From: Colocasia esculenta
Lineage: Eukaryota; Streptophyta; Magnoliopsida; Alismatales; Araceae
Length of the DNA: 64,000 bases
Direction: 5' to 3'
NCBI GenBank assembly: GCA_014218235.1
Contig: CM024753.1
Span: forward strand, 181,326,348-181,390,347
The notes under the pieces were generated by a model. It did no database searches, was not told where the DNA came from, and saw only the letters and a program-made list of their open reading frames with translations. The position numbers and the translations under genes are program-made. The stretch's first letter is position 1. Each line of letters starts with the position of its first letter. This document shows positions 54,626 through 64,000 of the stretch, piece by piece.

Positions 54626-55941
54626 TGTTAGGATCGGATATTCAGTTATGGCAAAGCTAGAAGGTTGAATAGATTTGCAGCAGAAACTTAAGCAAATTAA
54701 AAATTACTTCAGATTAAAAGATCTACTCAATTAAAACCCCTTTGACCTAATGTAATGTGTGTGAGCGAAATAACAAGAAGTGTGTAGACGAAATCCCTAG
54801 GCATGCATCTAGCACAATACAATGCAAACCACAAGTCAAACCACAGTGCACAAGGGATTTTTTAGGTGGTTTGGATATCACACCATGTGACTCCTACGTC
54901 CACCCCTCACACAGTGAGGACACACTACTTAAGAACTGAGTACAACACACACACGAGCACAACAGCTCAACCACACACACACACGCTAGATCAAGTCCAC
55001 AATAGATCAGATCCTCTAGCCTTGATCTGGCCAACAAACCACACACGTTGTCTGATGCAAACACGCAATCAGAACAACAATCCACACGTGGATCAAGCAC
55101 AAGGAACGCTTGAACCACTACCACACACACAAAGATATGAAAGGTGTAGAAGTAGAAGAGTTCAGAGATGTAGAAGTATATCCTGATGAAGAACTCTTCG
55201 TGGTGGTCGTCCGGAAGAACTCCAAGCTTCGTTTGGATGAAGATCAGTTGATGGAGAAGTTTGAACCATGGACGAACCGGCTTCAACTCCGCTTGGAAGA
55301 TGGATCTTCTTCGCTCTGGTCGGAGGGATGAAGCAGGGCAGCAGGAAGAAGCCCTTCTCTTGAGTTTTTCTTAGGGTTTTGATATGGTGGCTTCTTGCTG
55401 CGAAAATAGCCTCATATGATCCTTATATATGGGTGTCCAAACATGGAGAGTCGTGATTAAAGGGATCACCCAATTATAGATCATATCCTGGGAATTAGAT
55501 CTTCCTAAAACTTCGTCTGTCGACAGCCGACTTGCTGCTGTCAACAGGTGCTGACAGGTTTAAAAAATCCAAAAGACTGACTTTCCGGGAAACCATTTTC
55601 TGTGTGTATCTGTCGACAGGTCACTATTCATCTGTCGACAGGTGCACTATTCATCTGTTGACAGCACACTATTCATCTGTTGACAGCACACTATTCATCT
55701 GTTGACAGCTACTTGTTCCAGCAGCTTGTCTTGTGTACATTCACACCTACATTAAAAGACATTCTAAGTGAGATATAACGAATACATAAGTGACCATAAG
55801 AGTATTTTTTTCACTTGATCATTTGATTGATGTCTTTGTCATTGTCATCATGTTTGAACCATTCACATAACATCAATTAGTATTGCTCATCATCAAAAAC
55901 ATTTAAGCACTTGTTACATTCTCCCACATGAGAACCCAACA
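54626..55941 (-). repeat. 5' LTR of element D
   Basis: It is the partner of 49730-51049, very similar by eye. It has CTGTCGACAG at 55517-55526, 55610-55619 and 55632-55641 plus three CTGTTGACAG. A TATA-like TATATAAGG (minus strand) lies at 55421-55429, downstream of these motifs in element sense. Confidence 0.92.
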
Positions 55942-57182
55942 GACAAGTCCCGAGCTAACAGCCTGGCTCACAAAGAACCTGGGGCACCCAACTGAAGAGG
56001 TAACCATGGCAGGCGTCGTACTACTCGCCACGCACACAAAAACCACGTGTACACAGCACAAACCACGTGAAACCTCACGACAACCTTGTGTACAGTCTGT
56101 CCACAACGTGTGAACACAACACACACCGCGTGCACAGTACGTCAACGCGTAAGCTACTAGCTAGCTACATAAACAGTACGCTAGCCTCGGAAACAACACG
56201 CTCCCAGAGCGTCACAAGTGCCAATGCACCGCTCGCCATTATCATACACATCGAATAACAACAATCGGATATTCACACCACTAAAACCATGCACAAACGG
56301 ACCTCTCAGCTGAGGTCGCGACAAAGAAATCTGTCGCCATCAGAACGCGACGCCCCGACATGTCACAATCGCAAACCCTATCGCGACGGTCGGCCTGTCA
56401 CGACCTTGTCGCGACAGGGGGTTCTGTCGCCTTCACAGGCAGGAACCCTAATCCAGGGAACACCCTCTGGATTACCACCCCACATTTTGCAAACCACCCT
56501 TAATGCACGTATTTCATGCTTTAATGTAAGTCCTAGCATGTTATCTAGTGTTATTAAAGCAAATAACACATTATACAACTGTAACCAGCAATCTATAGCC
56601 CAAAAAACGGAAGGAATCACCCTACCTCCTCGAAGAACAGCAATCCTTCAGTGTTTCCCCTGCTCCACACACGGTCCTCGCGGTGAGAAGACGCACAAAA
56701 CCTCTCTCCAACGCCAAGTTGCCCCCAGAAGCCTACAGCACCTCTCCCCTTGGCCAAACAGAGCGTATTCAGCTCTGTCTGGCCAGCAAGGGTTTATGAG
56801 CTTGCCGCGGTTCAGAACGCGACCAACCCCTCCATCGCAACCTGATCGCGATGGACCTGAGAGTCGTCTTCCTAGGGCTGACGTTTGCAGGTCGCTCGAT
56901 GTGCGACATGCGGTGCACATGCAGACGTCTGTTACCTCTGGGCGGCAATAGGAACGCGGCATTCAGGGACGTCGCGTTCAGAACGCAACGTCCCTCCTTG
57001 TCGTGTTCACAAACAGTGAACTGAGGGGTACTGTGGGCCCAAACAGCCGACCCAGTAAGCCCCAAAACCTGCGAAAAACCGTAGAACACACCACATTGGC
57101 CACACACTGGCCACCACAAGCACCAAACACAGGATCCACATGCACAGGATCCACATGGATCTGAAAATTTCACAACGTTACA
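55942..57182 (-). repeat. 3' LTR of element H, inner part
   Basis: It continues the H LTR after D (GACAAGTCCCGAG...) and ends CACAACGTTACA. It contains GTCGCGAC words at 56315-56322 and 56381-56417 (including TTGTCGCGACAG at 56406) and CTGTCGCC at 56330 and 56424, then TCGCGAT and CGCGAC words at about 56815-56990. Confidence 0.88.
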
Positions 57183-57305
57183 TTACTATCATCTAAAAAG
57201 GAATTTCGACCTCGAAATTCACAACACAATTTAAACATCCAAAACTTTAAACACATTAACATGTACTATTATCTAAAAAGATTTAAAGGCTTACTTAAAC
57301 AAATA

Positions 57306-58908
57306 AGAATACAACTTTATCATTTCTTCGGCCAATTCCCAGGTATCCTCTCCTCCTAGCCTGTTCTCCCACCTGACTTTTACCGACTCAAATTCTTTAT
57401 TCCTTAATTTATGTGTCTTACGACCTGTGATTTGCACTGGATACTCTGGCATAGACATGTCTGGTTTCAAATCACCACCCTGATAACTGACAATTTATGT
57501 TGGATCTTCAATGTACTTTCATAGCATGGAGACATGAAAAATATCATGAGCATTTGTAAAATCTACTGGCAATTCAATTCTATAAGTTGTCTCCTCGATC
57601 CTTTCTAACACTCGAAAGGGTCCTACATATCTCTTGCTTAACTTTCCTTTCTTGCTAAATCTTAGAACACCTTTAGTAGGGGAAACTCTTAGAAAAACAT
57701 AGTCCCCAACTTCAAATCGAAGTGGCCTTCGACGATTATCTGCATAACTCTTTTGTCGGCTCTGGGCTGTCTGCAACTTTTCCGTTATGAACTTGATCAT
57801 TTTCGTAGTTTGTTGTAGCAACTCAGGACCTGTTATTTGCCTTTCTCCCACCTCATGCCAGTTCAATGGTGTTCTGCACGGTCTTCCATATAGCGCCTCA
57901 TACGGTACCATCCCTATACTAGTGTGATAATTGTTGTTATAAGAAAATTCAACCATGCCCAGATATTGTTCCCAGCTACCTCCCCACACTAAGCAGCATG
58001 CTCGTAACATATCTTCAATTGTCTGAATAGTCCTCTCTGTCTGACCATCTATTTGCAGGTGATAAGCTAAACTGTATCTTAATTCTGTGCCAATAACTCT
58101 TTGTAAGCTCCTCCAAAAACCAGAAGTGAACCGAGGATCCATGTCAGAAATAATAGTCTTCGGGATACCATGCAATGGAACTATTCTGTCAACATAAATT
58201 TTTGCTAGCCTGTCCACTGTCCAGAACATGCTTACTGCTACTAACCTGCAGACCTTGGTCAATCTGTCAACAAATACCCATATTTCATTATGCCCTGAAG
58301 CTGTTCTTGGTAACCCTGCCACAAAGTCCATAGCAATATCATCCCATTTCCATTGTGGAATGGATAATGGCTGTAGTAAACCTCCCGATTTCTGATGTTC
58401 TGCTTTGATCTGCTGACAAATTGCACACCTGGAAACAAATTCTGCTATTTCACTTTTCATATGCGCCCACCAGAAATACTTTTTTAAATCTTGGTACATC
58501 TTTGTGCTGCCTGGGTGAATTGTGTACCTCGATTTATGGGCTTCTTCTAGCACTCTCTGCTTCACTTCTCTATCTGCTGGCACAAACAACCTGCCTCTGA
58601 GTCTGATCACACATTTATCATCAATAGTAACCCCTTCCATCTTTAAAATATCTGCTAAATTTACATCTGCTCTTTGGGCTTCAACAATTTGCCAATACAA
58701 TGATGCTTCCACAGCACTACTGGCTAACACTGCCCGTTGTTGACTGCTTGGAATATGTAATGAATTTTCTGCTACTTCCTCATAAAATTTCCATTCCTTT
58801 ATCATCATTTGGCTCAGATATGCCTTTCTACTTAATGCATCAGCAACAACATTGGCCTTACCCGAGTGATAAGCCAAACTGAAATCTTAATCTTTCATAT
58901 ATTCAACC
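57306..58908 (-). CDS. Element H: zinc region, integrase and chromodomain
   Basis: The long frame 57519-58877 (452 codons) starts inside RNase H (GKANVVADALSRK), then has the H2C2 zinc region (HKSRYTIHPGSTKMYQDLK, CAICQQIK), the integrase core DDIAMDFVAGLP, IISDMDPRF and DGQTERTIQ, and the stretch RYVGPFRVLERI. Stops at 57519 and shortly after separate the chromodomain-type tail, still readable at about 57306-57430. On the upstream side a stop near 58890 and then the Athila LTR of element I (58909) cut the gene, so RT, protease and Gag of H should lie beyond the window. The integrase is the best preserved of the three chromoviruses here. Confidence 0.9.
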
Positions 58909-60310
58909 TGAACGCGCGACATTGTTGACTGTGCATTTTCGTTGTCCAGAGTCCTTGCACAAGTCAGTATGCGCACTTCCTCTAAACTGTCTCACAAAAT
59001 TAAAATAACAAAGATGAACTCATATAGTGGTGAGAACAGGTCATATCCATGGAGAGGCTGAATAGAAATTGAATTAAACTACTTTGACTTGAAATCATTA
59101 TCGACAATGCGTTAAAAGTGAATGTGTAAACAACACTGATCTAATCCTCACAATCTTGACAAATCAAACTTAATGAAAGAGCAAGCTGAATTGAAATGAA
59201 AAGAGAAGTGATATCAATGTACCCTCTCCATTGAGGGATGAAGCAAGTAGACAAAAAATGTGAAATAGAAATTAAACTAAGATCGCACAAAGATGCAACT
59301 ATAATTCTGAGATGATCTAAAGTTCAAGGAAATAAAAGGATGACATAACCAAATTCCTAATGCTTCCACTGTAGAACAGAAATTAGAACAACCTCTCTCA
59401 GACCAACGGACAGAACAGAAGAAAGGAATACAAATAATTGCAATCGTCCTCCGGTTGCCTTTATAGAACACAGAAGAATGGAAAATTTTCACTGGATCAA
59501 ACCCTCCAGCACAGAAGAAATGAAATAGAACTAATCTAACTATCCCACCCAACGATTGAACTGCAGATGAGAACCTCCCAACTCTGACATCAAACCAAGA
59601 ACAGCAGAAGGAAATTGCTACCTCTCCCGCCCAACTCACAACAGAAGAGATAACAAAATCCAAATTCACAGCAGCCGAATTCCCTCAAATGCTGAGAACC
59701 TCCCGGATGCCAACAGAACACAGAACAAGGAGAACATTGGATCAAACTAAAGCATAAAAGAAATGATAGAAACGTCACTGGATCATCCACAGCAGAAAAG
59801 AAAAAAAAACAAAAACAAATTAACTCAGATCACTTGCAGAAAACTAAAAGAAAGATTGCACTCGCCATCTGAATGAACACAAAGAAGAACAAAATGGAAC
59901 CCAGCCATAAATCGAACCTCCCCAGATCTGAACTGAAGAAAAGAGGAAATGAAAACACTGCTCAAATTCTAAACCTAAAGTCTCTAAAATCTGAACTAAA
60001 GAACAGAAGAGAAGCAACAGATTCCCCCAGGAAGAACCTGTCTCCTTCCCTTGCCCAACAGCCTTACGTAAAGAAAAATTACATAACAAAGTAGAGAAAA
60101 ATTCCAACCACTCCACTAGCGAGCCCTCTCCTGGAAGAACAGGAAGAAGCTAAGAAATCTGAAATGCCGAATTAACCAACACTCCCATGCTCAACTCAAG
60201 AACACCCCTCACTGCTCTGCTCAAACAGGGAAAATACAGGGAAGAGAAAACTAAAACAAAATTCCTAAGCATCGAACCCCAGAGCCCCAGAGATGAGGAC
60301 CTCGGGTCCT

Positions 60311-60317
60311 TTTTATA
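60311..60317 (-). promoter_or_regulatory. TATA box in LTR of element I
   Basis: CTATAAAAAGG (minus strand) at about 60307-60318 is the likely core promoter of the LTR, with transcription leftwards. Confidence 0.5.
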
Positions 60318-60604
60318 GACGCTCGGGCTCCATCGCACAGCTCCTTCCCGCTTCCTGGATGCCGCCTTCACACCTCACTAGGATCGCCACGTTAGCTGTT
60401 CTGCCTCGAACTCCAGCCGCACCAGCCAACAGTTCAGCATCGCACACGGTCATCTGGTTCACTGCACACAGCATCGGCCTCACATGGGATCCGGATCCAT
60501 CGCAAACGCCATCGCTCCACCATCGGCCAGACCACAGCGCCAGCCCTCAAACGGCCAGCCAACATCATAGCACACGGATCTCACATGGCCCAGTGCCACA
60601 ACAT

Positions 60605-60688
60605 CATCGCCCCTGGTTGCCACCTCAGCTTCCATCGCCCCTGGTTGCCACCTCAGCTTCCATCGCCCCTGGTTGCCACCTCAACCGG
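60605..60688. repeat. 28-bp triplet repeat in LTR of I
   Basis: Three adjacent 28-bp units, each starting CATCGCCCCTGGTTGCCACC, stand at 60605, 60633 and 60661; the third diverges at its end. They lie in the GC-rich block. Confidence 0.9.
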
Positions 60689-61818
60689 CCAACACAACCA
60701 TCGGCCCAAGCAGCAGGCCCATCAGCTCTTCACAGGAGCTCCACCTGCGCCTACTCCCAGCATCTTGCCCGGCATCCGCCCTTATGTCCCATCTCTTTCC
60801 GGCCCAGATCGCCCATCTGCCTCCGCCGCAAAGCACACCTGCTGCGCACGAACCGCCCCAGATCTACACAGCTGCTGCCGTGCACGGGCTCCCTCCAGCT
60901 CCAGCTTGCCTCCGCCAGTGCTAGCCGCACAGCACCAGGCGCGCACAGCGCCAACCGCCTCATCGCGCCCCCATCTGGTTCACCTGGGCGCTGGCCGTCC
61001 AGGCCCTGCACCGCCACCTCAACTTCCATCGCCAGAGCACAGGGGCGCCTCTCGGACACAGCAGCCCGCCTCCATCTTCTGCATGCGCCAGCTCCAGCCG
61101 CCTTGGCCAACACCGCTTCAGCCGGATCCAGCAGCCGCGTACAGTAGCTGGGCCGCCATGCTCATCTGCTCATCTCCATAGCCCCGTCGCCGCCTCCAGA
61201 AGACTCGGCCCGCAGAGCCTTCTTCACACAGCAGCTGTGCCATCTTCGTAAAGCTTCTGACGGATGAGGCAGAAGACTACAATAAAAATGAGAAAAATGG
61301 TTAGATTAATATTGAATTTTTGTTAAAAAATGGTTAAATGGGTATGGGGGTTGTGGCATCATGTGATTAAAAGAGGGGTGTTAAAAGTGTTTTATTTATT
61401 TAATGGGTTGGGGTATGTGGCAAGGTTGGATGAGACATTGGTGTAATGGATCAATGGTGATGAAGGGGTATGGTATTTAGGTAAATGCTATTTATTTATT
61501 TAACTAAGATTTAAAGTTTGATTTATCTATGAACTAATATTTACAAAAGATGACTTAAGAAAATCTAAGATCAATGATTTATTTATATACAATGTAAATG
61601 AGAAAATATTTTTATTAGTCAAACTATTTAAAAAGTATTGACTTTATTAAATGAAAATCTAACTATGTGATCTACCCAAAATCTTAACTGAAATGCTCAA
61701 AATTTTATTTATGGATGAAATGACAATTAAAATAAAATGCACATCATTTATAGACAATGGTTGTCTAAAATCAACTACATGTATGAAATTTAACACGAAA
61801 AAAAATTAGTAATTATCA

Positions 61819-62901
61819 CTCCCCCCTACTTGAACATTGCTAGTCCCTTAGCAATAAAAATTACTCCAAATGTAGGACTAGAAGAAGTAATATCTCATGA
61901 TAAATAGCCATCATGTAAAAGATTAATGTAGAGATATGTCTTTCCTAATTGTAAGGGTTTATGGCAAAAAATTAGTACACAATTGGTAGCTCACTTAAGA
62001 GTTCTCCTTAGCCCTCATGAGGCTCCTTTGTTTCAGCTAATAATTGAGATTAGATTGATTCAATGGAGAAGAAAAGAATTGTGGAGTAAGATCCTTGCTC
62101 AGTCAGATTGAGTTGTTTCTCTCAGTTCCATCCTGCCCATCTTCCTTGAGGATTATTTCTCTAAGTTTGAGGACTTTTGTCCCTTTATTTGCACTTTGTG
62201 CACTCAGAATTTCTTTATTTCTTTTTCATCCACAATGCTGCAAACCCATCCCTTTTCAAGAGTAGCGAGTCCAACTTTACTCAGATCCGGGGCATTTTTC
62301 ATGGATATATTTTTCTTTTGCTTTTGATTTTTCTTTTCTTTTCCTCTTTACGGAAGGATGAACAGTCAGGTTCCTTGATCACATGCCTTCACTTCCTTCG
62401 CAATTCACTTAAGGGGAGGGGATAAAACCAATCACCTCTCTCCTACTAGCCTTAATAAATTTGCTACATTTGGGTTCAGCTAGTCTAAGTGGCTGTGTAG
62501 TGTGTATGAAACTTCCTGCCATAAATCCTCACATAAGGTAGACAGGTAATACATGTAATCTTTTACTATAGGCTACCTAACATGGATTTTTGCAAGGGAA
62601 TGTGACAACCACAAAATTTTAATGGTTAAAGATCACACACCTAGTCTGGGATGCGCAAAGCCACGCATTTTTATTTCAAGATGAAACATTGTGAACTTTT
62701 TATTTGCATATGTACAAGCTCAAGAAGAAGAAATGAAGCAATGTTTGGGATGAGGACTATGAATGCGTGCATATTCTACCTCTCCCCCCTACTTATTTAC
62801 AGGAAAAGAAAGTAAGACAGAAAATTACATGATAAAAGAAATCTGTACACTTGGGTTGCCTCCCAAGAAGCGCTAAGTTTATCGTCTTCAGCTAGACACA
62901 A
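61819..62901. other. 3' untranslated region of element I with two polypurine tracts
   Basis: The tract GTAGGGGGGAG (minus strand) abuts the LTR at 61819-61829, and an identical 11-bp copy lies at 62782-62792, 963 bp away. No envelope-like gene is seen between integrase and LTR, although some Athila elements have one. Short plus-strand frames here are not convincing. Confidence 0.7.
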
Positions 62902-64000
62902 TTAGGCTTCATTTGGCTCAGCTAGCTTGGTAGAATCAATTTTTACAGAAGATGGGCTTTCAAAGAAATGTTTTAACCTCTGCCCATTAACAGTGAATGA
63001 ATGTCCCGTTTTAGGGTCAAGAATGATGACAGCACCATTGTCGTAAGCTTTGACAACAGTGTAAGGTCCATCCCATCGGGACTTCAATTTTCCCGGAAAC
63101 AGACGAAGCCTAGAATTAAACAACCAGACCTTATCATGCACTTGAAAAGATTTTCTATGAATGTATTTATCATGGAATGCCTTGGCCTTGGCTTTATAAA
63201 TCTTGGAACTTTCATAAGCTTCATTTCTGAGCTCTTCTAGCTCATTCAGATGCAGGGTCCTTTGTTGACCAGCTTGGGCTAAATCAAGATTTACCTATTT
63301 GATAGCCCAATAGGCTCTATGCTCAAGTTCTACCGGTAGATGACAGGCTTTTCCAAAAACAAGCCGGTAAGGGGACATTCCAATGGGAATTTTGAAAGCA
63401 GTTCGGTAGTCCCACAATGCATCATCTAACCTTTCTGACCAGTCTTTCCTATCAGGCCTAACCGACTTCTGAAGAATGTTCTTAATCTCCCTGTTTGAAA
63501 CTTCTACCTGGCCACTGGTTTGCGGATGGTAAGGTGTCGCTAGCTTATGGGTGATCCCATACTTCCTTAGGAGGGTCCTAAACTGAGTGTTAATGAAATG
63601 AGGTCCTCCATCACTAATGATTGCTTTGGGCCACCCAAATCTAGAAAAGATGTTTTTCTGAACAAATTTGATAACCACCTTATGATCATTGGTCTTTGTG
63701 GCAATGGCCTCTATCCATTTGGACACATAATCAACAGCAACTAGAATGTATGTGTATCCAAAGGACGGTGGAAAAGGTCCCATAAAGTCTATCCCCCATA
63801 CATCAAAATTTTCTACAACCAAAATGGGGTTAAGAGGCATCATGTCCCTCTTAGAAATATTTCCCATGGTTTGACATCTAGGACAAGCCTTACGAAATTG
63901 ATGAGCATCCTTAAACAATGTGGGCCAATAGAAACCAGAGTCTAAGACCTTAGCAGCGGTCTTCTTTCCTAAAAAATGCCCTCCACAAGCAAGAGAATGG
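62902..64000 (-). CDS. Element I: Athila-type integrase (partial)
   Basis: From the window end, the minus frame reads an H2C2 zinc region (HSLACGGHFLGKKTAAKVL, then CPRCQTMG), then the core: WGIDFMGPFP (first Asp), IISDGGPHF (second Asp) and HPQTSGQVEVSNREIK with the Glu. RLDDALWDYRTAFKIPIGMS and GKACHLPVELEHRAYWAIK are typical of Athila. A single in-frame TAG at 63295-63297 splits the core from the C-terminal part (62902-63141), which has the GPYTVVKAYDNGAVI stretch and ends AEPNEA. The gene continues beyond the window (RNase H, RT, protease, Gag). Confidence 0.92.

Larger units (their letters stand above)
49730..55941 (-). mobile_element. Element D: gag-only (TR-GAG-like) Sirevirus-related element
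   Basis: This 6.2 kb element has LTRs 49730-51049 and 54626-55941, an exact 5-bp duplication GACAA (49725-49729 and 55942-55946), a tRNA-iMet type primer site (TGGTATTAGAGAG) and double GGGGGAG-type polypurine tracts. The 3.6 kb interior encodes only a coiled coil plus two zinc knuckles of Gag type and no protease, integrase, RT or RNase H. It must have moved with another element's enzymes. The signals point to a Sirevirus partner. It resembles the TR-GAG class of non-autonomous plant elements. It lies in the LTR of H. Confidence 0.9.
58909..61818 (-). repeat. 3' LTR of element I (Athila-type)
   Basis: The right boundary is a strong polypurine tract followed by TGATAATTAC on the minus strand. 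The left boundary is where H coding stops at TGAACGCGCGAC. The length is 2910 bp. A TATA-like box lies at 60311-60317. The partner LTR is outside the window, so the left boundary is inferred from loss of H homology and the TG start. No gene is supported in it; 60370-61240 is strikingly GC-rich against AT-rich sides. Confidence 0.75.

Noticed and set aside
60293..61181. Overlapping plus-strand frames of 284 and 198 codons
   Set aside because: GC-rich sequence lowers stop frequency in all frames; both frames are Pro/Ala/Ser/His composition without a recognisable domain. Kept only as a question in the findings.
62177..62425. 82-codon plus-strand frame with hydrophobic end
   Set aside because: AT-rich untranslated region of the Athila element, T-rich strand gives Phe/Leu runs; no support as a gene.

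Overview
This is a plant nuclear DNA window, most probably from a eudicot with a repeat-rich genome. It consists almost entirely of nested LTR retrotransposons plus one broken LINE. I found no host protein gene, tRNA, rRNA or CRISPR array. Evidence for a plant: tRNA-iMet type primer sites, Sirevirus-type Ty1/copia elements with an envelope-like extra gene, chromodomain Ty3/gypsy elements of the Tekay/Del type, and an Athila-type integrase. The setting resembles pericentromeric heterochromatin (inference). Species cannot be named from the sequence alone. I give the elements letters.

Layout. A LINE reverse transcriptase on the minus strand (1-461 and 13454-13637) is split by element A, a complete minus-strand Sirevirus (462-13453, LTRs 462-2540 and 11423-13453). 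Element B, a second minus-strand Sirevirus-like copy (13638 to about 27936), follows; it has its 3' LTR, envelope-like gene, pol and most of gag but no 5' LTR. A 3.45 kb solo LTR, S (16912-20362, exact TSD TGTGC), sits in B's envelope-like gene. At 27.9-30.6 kb there is a scar made of a plus-strand Gypsy LTR fragment J and the tail of a plus-strand Sirevirus C.

Element E (30632-38891 plus 48233-48601) is a decayed minus-strand Tekay chromovirus whose right LTR is split by F, a complete chromovirus (38892-48227, TSD TATAC). After an unclassified LTR-like piece G comes H, a chromovirus whose LTR is split by D (49730-55941, TSD GACAA), a small element that encodes only a partial Gag. H is interrupted on the right by I, an Athila-type element (58909 to beyond 64000).

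How the parts work together. In each autonomous element the order is 5' LTR, primer site, Gag, protease/integrase/RT/RNase H (copia order) or protease/RT/RNase H/integrase/chromodomain (gypsy order), polypurine tract, 3' LTR. Nearly all coding frames carry stops or frameshifts, so these are mostly relics. D is the clearest candidate for a parasite of another element's enzymes.

Most unusual signals: a 10-bp palindrome, CTGTCGACAG, clustered in a Gypsy solo LTR, in D's LTRs and in D's internal region, with the related half-site CTGTCG in Tekay LTRs; family-specific short tandem arrays (periods 14, 17, 22 and 47 bp) near the promoter-side end of each Sirevirus-like LTR, with unit number differing between the two LTRs of one element; and repeated polypurine tracts in every Sirevirus-like element and in the Athila element.
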